Origin: Plasmopara viticola
Lineage: Eukaryota; Oomycota; Peronosporomycetes; Peronosporales; Peronosporaceae
Direction of reading: 5' to 3'
DNA length: 64,000 nucleotides
Assembly: GCA_001695595.3 (NCBI GenBank)
Contig: MBPM02000031.1
Span: 124,001-188,000 of the forward strand
Numbering within the stretch: the stretch's first letter is position 1; each line of letters opens with the position of its first letter. Below are positions 58,750-64,000 of this stretch, piece after piece. Made by a program: the position numbers and the translations under genes. Below the pieces are notes generated by a model. It was not told the DNA's origin. It searched no databases and saw only the letters and a list, made by a program, of their open reading frames with translations.

Positions 58750-59785
58750 CCAGATTATCCTTAGAGTCAGGGGACCATCTCCGCTAGAAAGCAGAAGCGC
58801 TATTTGGCGTGGACACTTAGTCGAGTCAGTCATTGTGTTAGCCAAAAAAAATTTAAAATTGATAGTATTGAGGGCAGAAAATTGAATCGTGAAAAGACTT
58901 GTGAGTCATCGAGTGGATGCAAAAAGGAGCTTGCTTGCTATCAATCACGACATGGTTGTGATTAAGCCAAGACAGTATGGACAAAGGCTTATCGCTGAGC
59001 AAGAAGTGGCACACAAACCACTTAGCGGCGCTTGTAGGATACAAATTCGTTGCATTTCATTGTGACATTTTTAGTTTAAGCTAAGCGAGGCCCTATTACT
59101 GCGCTTGGAGCTGTATAAAAGCAATTGAGGGATGGTCGTAAGAAGAAAAATTCACAGCTCGCACATTATAAGATGGCTAATGCTAAGCCATAAGTAGTAT
59201 GGGCAAGTCCCTATCACTGTGCGTGCTGTGACACGTTAACAATGAGCGATTCTTGTGAAAGCTAGCAGTCGTTGCATGTCCTGAGCAGCGTAATAAACGT
59301 TGTACCAAGCATCATGGGCGACGCTGTGTTGATGCACGTAAAGCAGCACGCTATACGCTGAGCAAAACGCTCTTCGAAATTAGCATTTGCTGCTTATCAT
59401 GTTGAATGTAGATTAAGGTAACGAAGCGAGGCCGTGGTAATGCACGCGGAGAAAAACATAATTAACTGAGCAAATTTATCATGGACAGCATTTGACGCAC
59501 ATCATGTAAGGCATGGCGGCCTGTAGACAAAGAAATGAGGTCAAAGTCCTGAAATATGCGTGAAAAGGCACGCAAATCACTTAGAAACGCTTACTGTGGA
59601 TAAAGTATTTTGTATAGTCAAAGTGATATCGTTAGCCTGAGGTCGAGGCATTTGAGGAGCTGTCTTTCTGATTCATGTAAAGCGGCACATATTTTGCTGA
59701 GCGGCTGATTAGACGGAAAAGTTCTTTGCACGACGTCAACGTAGGTGCTCAAGTGGCATTTTGATCGTTACAAAGAGTTTATTAG
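58750..59785 (+). repeat. decayed 117-bp-period satellite array
   Basis: At least seven units at near-constant spacing. Anchors fall at about 58883 (CGTGAAAAGACTTG), 58985, 59102, 59219, 59331 (GATGCACGTAAAGCAGCACG), 59440 (ATGCACGCGGAGAAAAACA), 59557 (GCGTGAAAAGGCACGCAA) and 59673 (CATGTAAAGCGGCACA). Steps are 102, 117, 117, 112, 109, 117 and 116. A shared core is (A)TGC(A/G)(C)GT(A/G)AA(A)(G/A)(C/G)GCAC followed about 12 bp later by CTGAGC. An earlier unit near 58770 is likely. Units differ at many positions, so the array is old. The same family appears inverted at 24.8-25.3 kb. Confidence 0.7.
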
Positions 59786-59969
59786 GTTTACAGCTTCATG
59801 TAGGCGACTACAAATTGATCAACGTATAAAGTCTCGGTTCGCGGCTGCAACACCAACTTTTTCCGATTAGGCCGGCACCTTAATACCAGGCATGCATAAT
59901 TTGATATTCGCCCAATAGCGTACGTATCCCTCTTGCTACCAAGTAATAAGTTCCCGTCTTATTGTAGCA

Positions 59970-60815
59970 ATGGCAATACTTTTCACAACGTTGCAAGAGA
60001 CACCACGACTTCCCTGGATAAATGCCGCCTCTTTCGGGCTGCAAATGCTTTTCACATGCATTGGCCTAGTAATGGGTGATGCGAGTGATATGCGCACACA
60101 GACAGATACATTGGTGACGCCAGCGGCCTACGCCTTCTCTATCTGGAATGGAATCTACTTGTTGTGCATGGTTCTACTTTTAACCGACATTTCGTATGCC
60201 GGACTGTCTTTCTATGATTCAGCCGCCAAGCCTAACGCATTAAGGTTGTGCTTTGGCGCATCTTGTGTAGCCAACGGCATATGGTGCGTCGTTCTGGCGA
60301 ATGGACACGTGGTGGGTGCTAGTCTACTGGTATCGTTGCTATGGATGACGCTGCTGCCACTCTACATCTTCGCAAGCTATGAGCGTAAGGTCCGAACGAT
60401 GCTGTGGCTTGAGTATCTGTGCAGCGAGCTATGTATCCGCGTGTACTTCGCTTGGATTACCGTGGAGGCTGTAGTAAGCTGGACTATTACGTTCCAGAAC
60501 GAGGAAAGCGGGTATTTGCAGTTGTCGACGTATTTGACTCTGCTATCCTTGCTACTTGTGGCTGCATTATCGGGTCTTTGTTTTGGTCGAGATCCTGTCT
60601 TGGCTCTCGTAGTGGCGTGGGCGCTCGTTGGCATCGTATCTAGAGAAATCTCGCAATTTAAACACCAAGAACTCCAAGACTTTGTAAAAGTGCAAGCAGC
60701 TGCAACTTTGGGTGCAGGCGTTTTAGTTGCCATGGTGCTAGTATTTTGTAGCTCCTGGATCGGTCAATCTTACTGGTACGGACGCCACCCAGCGAGTCAA
60801 CTGATCGTTCGCTAA
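59970..60815 (+). CDS. TspO-like (tryptophan-rich sensory) multispanning membrane protein, copy 1
   Basis: Intronless, 281 aa, ATG at 59970. About seven or eight hydrophobic segments. Seen: TPAAYAFSIWNGIYLL (50-65), matching the TP(A/P)xxxFxIWxxIY signature of TspO/MBR-related tryptophan-rich proteins; ANGIWCVVLANGHV (101-114); and ELCIRVYFAWITVEAVVSW (153-171), resembling the (S)xRxYxxWI(T/S)VA block of the longer TspO-like proteins. Classical TspO is about 160 aa with five membrane helices, so this is a larger relative. TspO proteins bind porphyrins and sterols in bacterial or mitochondrial membranes; the ligand here is unknown. Followed by a diverged tandem paralogue. Confidence 0.65.
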   Translation: MAILFTTLQETPRLPWINAASFGLQMLFTCIGLVMGDASDMRTQTDTLVTPAAYAFSIWNGIYLLCMVLLLTDISYAGLSFYDSAAKPNALRLCFGASCVANGIWCVVLANGHVVGASLLVSLLWMTLLPLYIFASYERKVRTMLWLEYLCSELCIRVYFAWITVEAVVSWTITFQNEESGYLQLSTYLTLLSLLLVAALSGLCFGRDPVLALVVAWALVGIVSREISQFKHQELQDFVKVQAAATLGAGVLVAMVLVFCSSWIGQSYWYGRHPASQLIVR

Positions 60816-61051
60816 CTTGTGCTGCTGATGACACATTTCAGTAAGTCGAAGCCCCTATCCCCTTGTCGAAAACGACAGCCTAGGTTTTCGCATGCCTTTC
60901 GTGAAGACAAATCTTATGGCTCGATTAGACCCTAATGAGGACAGGAGGTGAATCCATGTTACGATGCTTGTTATCTCCAATCACAACGCCTCAGCCTTAC
61001 GTAATAACCCAATCACAATATTGCTGCCTAACTTACGTTAAAATAATTCGC

Positions 61052-61945
61052 ATGGTGGGTCCACCAGCGCCCGAGCGACAGCTCCCTAGCTCCAACGTCT
61101 TTTTCTTTATCGTTCAAGTCGCTGTTGCTACCAGTGTCAACATTTACGCTCCTGAAGACTCCTGGTTGCCTTCATCGGGCCACGAAGCTTCCTCCGGAGC
61201 CTTGGACAGCAGTGGATCGCTTGCTCAGGAGGCAAAGTCCACAGTCTCCACGCTGACGTCCACTAATCCACTGACACCTCCGCCCTATGTGTTCTACATC
61301 TGGGTGCTTATCTACATCTTTTTGGGCATCACCGTGATTACTGATCGCTTTAAGCCGACGTACAGTTTTTACCTCACATCGGATGACCCGAATTTCCTGC
61401 GGCAATGGTTTCAGCTTGCATGTCTGGCCAACATGGCCTGGGTAACGCTTGACGTGTGGTTTTGCTGGGTGCACTTGGCTGCATTTGCACTTCTTGTGCT
61501 TTGGTGCACGATCCTGCCGCTCTTTCTTTTTGTAGTGCGCCACCCTACGCCGAGATACTCTCAAGCTTGGATCTACTACTTCTGCAGCGAATTCTCCATA
61601 CGTCTCTATTTTGGTTGGCTCAGTTCTAGCATGATCTTCAGTATAGCCGACGTGATGGAATACTTGCACGGCACTAGATTCGGATTTAGTGTTTACGCAA
61701 TGTTATTGGGATTGCTGCTCGTATTGGCGTTTGGCACGTACGTCCATGGCCACGATCCAGTTGTAGGTCTTGTAGTCACGTGGGTATTATGTGGTCTGAT
61801 TTTCAAGCAAGCGACATTCCCTAGAGACACTGAAGAAGTTTTTTCCAAAGTGCGCGCAGTCGCGGTCGTCGTGACACCTGTTTTTCCAGTATTAGTGTTC
61901 ATCGATGGCGTTCGGTACATCTACTTTGTTCATTGGAAAGTGTGA
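61052..61945 (+). CDS. TspO-like (tryptophan-rich sensory) multispanning membrane protein, copy 2
   Basis: About 297 aa from the ATG at 61052. The frame is open to an earlier ATG at 60935, which would add 39 poorly conserved residues; the later start gives an N terminus more like copy 1, so I prefer it. Seen: TPPPYVFYIWVLIYIFLG, ANMAWVTLDVWFCWV, EFSIRLYFGWLSSSMIFS and GHDPVVGLVVTWVLCGL, each the counterpart of a block in copy 1 (GRDPVLALVVAWALVGI). A Ser/Ala-rich loop after the first membrane segment is longer than in copy 1. The 236-bp gap and same direction point to an old tandem duplication. Function unknown. Confidence 0.65.
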   Translation: MVGPPAPERQLPSSNVFFFIVQVAVATSVNIYAPEDSWLPSSGHEASSGALDSSGSLAQEAKSTVSTLTSTNPLTPPPYVFYIWVLIYIFLGITVITDRFKPTYSFYLTSDDPNFLRQWFQLACLANMAWVTLDVWFCWVHLAAFALLVLWCTILPLFLFVVRHPTPRYSQAWIYYFCSEFSIRLYFGWLSSSMIFSIADVMEYLHGTRFGFSVYAMLLGLLLVLAFGTYVHGHDPVVGLVVTWVLCGLIFKQATFPRDTEEVFSKVRAVAVVVTPVFPVLVFIDGVRYIYFVHWKV

Positions 61946-63408
61946 GTAGCTTTCGCTCGGCGTATTCTAAAAGTGTAACTTCTAATTAGTTGGTTGCTAT
62001 GTAGCCCTAAAACCCCGACCAGCAGCATCGAATTCAAGCCATTTATATTCGAGACCACGTCCGAATATGGAACGGTGTAAATCGTCGATGACTTTGTACA
62101 TTGAAACACAAAGAATGTTCTTTCGCATCTCCGCGTTTGTCCCCGATACGGTGATGCATTTACAGCTATTTCTGCTGTCGAAGCACAATCAAGTGCAACA
62201 CGTCGCCGAGTGCGAGATGCCTTATTGAATGTGCTATAACTTTATGCATGTCGCTTGCCTAGAAAAAGTTGCAGCGTAAAACGTCATCGCGCATTTTATG
62301 ATTGAGGTAATATTAAAAGATTTCTGCACTAATTTTTTTGCCAAGAGGTATTTTACATCAGCCAATCGAATAAGGCGCTTCAATTGGCCAACAGCTACAC
62401 CTTCACATAGATCTTTTGTAATCAAGGTGTTGCCGTATAAAATTACTGTGGAGTCGGCCGCTAATGTAGCAAAAAGCACACACATTGGCTACAGCACACG
62501 GCGCAAGTGGGTGCAGATGACAAATCAGGATGTAAAACGTCAAAAAAGTGTTAAAGACCGGCTTTGCTTCTTCCGCCCAAAGCTTCATTACGCTAATCGT
62601 TCCCAATATCTAAATTGCTGCTGAAGTGAGCGTTGGCATTTGCTGATACGACCTGCTCCACATACCAGCGTCAGGGGCAATGAATGAGAAGAAATGTTGG
62701 GCGCTTGCAATGCTCATTGTTCGAAATTAGCCGTGTATTTATTGTCGACAAGACTGTATCTAACACTCGTAAAGTTCGCAGGGTGTACAGTGATCTACGA
62801 GATCCTTGATCCAAACAATGCGGCTTCATAACGGCATGTAAATAGGTCAAATCACGTTGAAAAAAGGCGACATAAAGAAAGAATGCTTGACGGATGCGTT
62901 TGGCTAATACTGTGTAGAGAGTCTTTCGAGATTTGTGGTGTGATAAGAATTAGCTTTGATGTCATCTACATGCTCATCCACATGAACATGTCGCAGACCA
63001 AGTTACAACTTAAGACCCGATGCTCAAGCGGTGAAAAGTTGTCCAAGTGCCAGCTCTGCGTGCCAAGAGCTTTGTCAGACGCAAGGTTGTTCAAATGGAC
63101 CCAGACAAGGTAGAGATTATCGCAAATTGTGTATGACAATGAAACCATTTGACTGCTTCTTTAGCACTAGACTTTATGTCTTGAGGTTTACCAAGGACTT
63201 TGCGCAATTTGCAGGAGCCTTCCACGACAGTATCAAGGGAAAGTGTCCTCGAGCAGCGATCAAGCTTTTAGACGATCAACTATGCTGTTAAACAAACTCG
63301 AACGTCGGTCGACATTTCCTGTTCTCCGTCTACCAGAGTATCCTAAACCAGTAAATATATAAATGATTACTTCGACCGCCGCGACAAAAATAATTATTTA
63401 AAAGAAAC
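61946..63408. other. gene-poor segment
   Basis: No supported gene. Two ATG frames overlap on opposite strands at 62234-62624. The minus one (83 codons) includes GVAVGQLKRLI and KYLLAKKL, faintly like a Crinkler N terminus, but it is too weak to annotate as one. The frame at 62883-63113 plus is unrecognised. Confidence 0.45.
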
Positions 63409-63960
63409 TTGCAGCATTTTGTTACTTTTATTGATTCGAAGACGAAGCTTGTCGATCCAAAATCCGCTGTTCGTAAGCATGAGCTTTTTGCAATCGTGCA
63501 TGCACTGGAAGTATGGCGTGCGTTTCTTCTTAATTGACCGTTTACAAATTTGAAAATCGAGGGTAAAGTTGCCCAAGCTTGCAAGGATTAATGAAAGCGA
63601 TTAGAAATTTCGAGTAAATGAGGTTGGCTAAAACAGCGAAGACAATAAATTCGCGGATTAAAGGCTTACAGAGGATCATAAACAAGCTGAAGAATGAGAA
63701 AGAAGGCCGAAATGATCGTTGCAAGATAACTTTTGTATCACCAAATATTAGAAGATGAGACTCCATTGCTGTGTATTCCCGACGACGAAGATCTGAATAA
63801 TACCGTCATCTGTGAGAATCACAATTATGTGCCGTCATTCCACCCAGGATTTATACGAAATTTACCTGGCCTAGAGTCAAAAGTACTTTTGGACCCAAAA
63901 GATAAAGATTATGTCAAAGCTCGAGAAAAGTGTCAGCGCAGCATGCCTAGTCTACTTTAA
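63409..63960 (+). pseudogene. decayed Ty3/gypsy RNase H and integrase zinc domain
   Basis: RNase H remnant at about 63413-63530 (TFIDSKTKLVDP, then KHELFAIVHALEVWRAFL, like the EKELLAIVHALKxWRxYL block). It ends in a stop. A second open stretch at 63733-63960 reads LLCIPDDEDLNNTVICENHN and SFHPGFIRN, then KCQRSMPS. This is the region just before the gypsy integrase zinc finger, in which the first Cys of the C-x2-C pair is lost (REKCQR). The downstream part may continue beyond the window. Confidence 0.7.
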
Positions 63961-64000
63961 TCACCAGAACTTCAGATGATCTAGGAGGCAGATGGATCAG

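Overview
The window looks like nuclear DNA of an oomycete (Peronosporales-type, Phytophthora or downy mildew). The signs are compact eukaryotic genes with short GT-AG introns (43-99 nt), a mitochondrial HslU ATPase, NSE1, NDUFAF3, ADAT2, TRM7 and SAYSD1 homologues, and islands of tightly packed genes in long repeat-eroded, AT-rich DNA. The species cannot be fixed from sequence alone. Start codons were checked by eye. Several genes are spliced, and their exon joins are given in the evidence.

Layout: 1-3.6 kb gene-poor. 3.6-5.1 kb hslU (-). 5.2-11.4 kb gene-poor, with short tandem repeats and a perfect 16-bp palindrome. 11.4-18.2 kb is a dense island: NSE1-like (+), NDUFAF3-like (-), ADAT2-like (+), TRM7/FTSJ1-like (-), a coiled-coil protein (+) and a protein kinase (-), in alternating convergent/divergent order with gaps down to 1 bp. 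18.2-30.2 kb is gene-poor, with decayed retroelement pieces and a 117-bp-period satellite relic. 30.2-31.8 kb is a CDP-diacylglycerol synthase gene with an apparent frameshift. 34.7-40.8 kb is a degenerate Ty3/gypsy LTR retrotransposon whose 3' LTR carries a younger insertion. 41-47 kb holds a LINE tail, an unrecognised three-exon gene, SAYSD1-like, a RIIa/Dpy-30-type protein, a PH-type protein and LINE-derived elements. 47-59.9 kb is gene-poor, with a decayed gypsy element, a near-perfect 44-bp-arm palindrome and a second satellite array. 60-62 kb holds two tandem TspO-like membrane proteins. 62-64 kb is gene-poor and ends in another decayed gypsy element.

Most notable is a family of short SINE-like elements (about 325-340 bp; 19.3, 40.3 and 42.6 kb), each bounded by a target-site duplication and each built from the same three pieces of a LINE. 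A 1.15-kb relative with only part of the LINE deleted (45.9-47.0 kb) shows where the pieces come from. One short copy sits inside the gypsy 3' LTR, and the intact 5' LTR shows the empty site. Another ends 58 bp upstream of a start codon.

Functional links: ADAT2 and TRM7 both act on the tRNA anticodon loop, including position 34, and their stop codons are one base apart. HslU and the NDUFAF3-like protein are predicted to be mitochondrial. CDP-DAG synthase, SAYSD1 and the TspO-like pair are membrane proteins.
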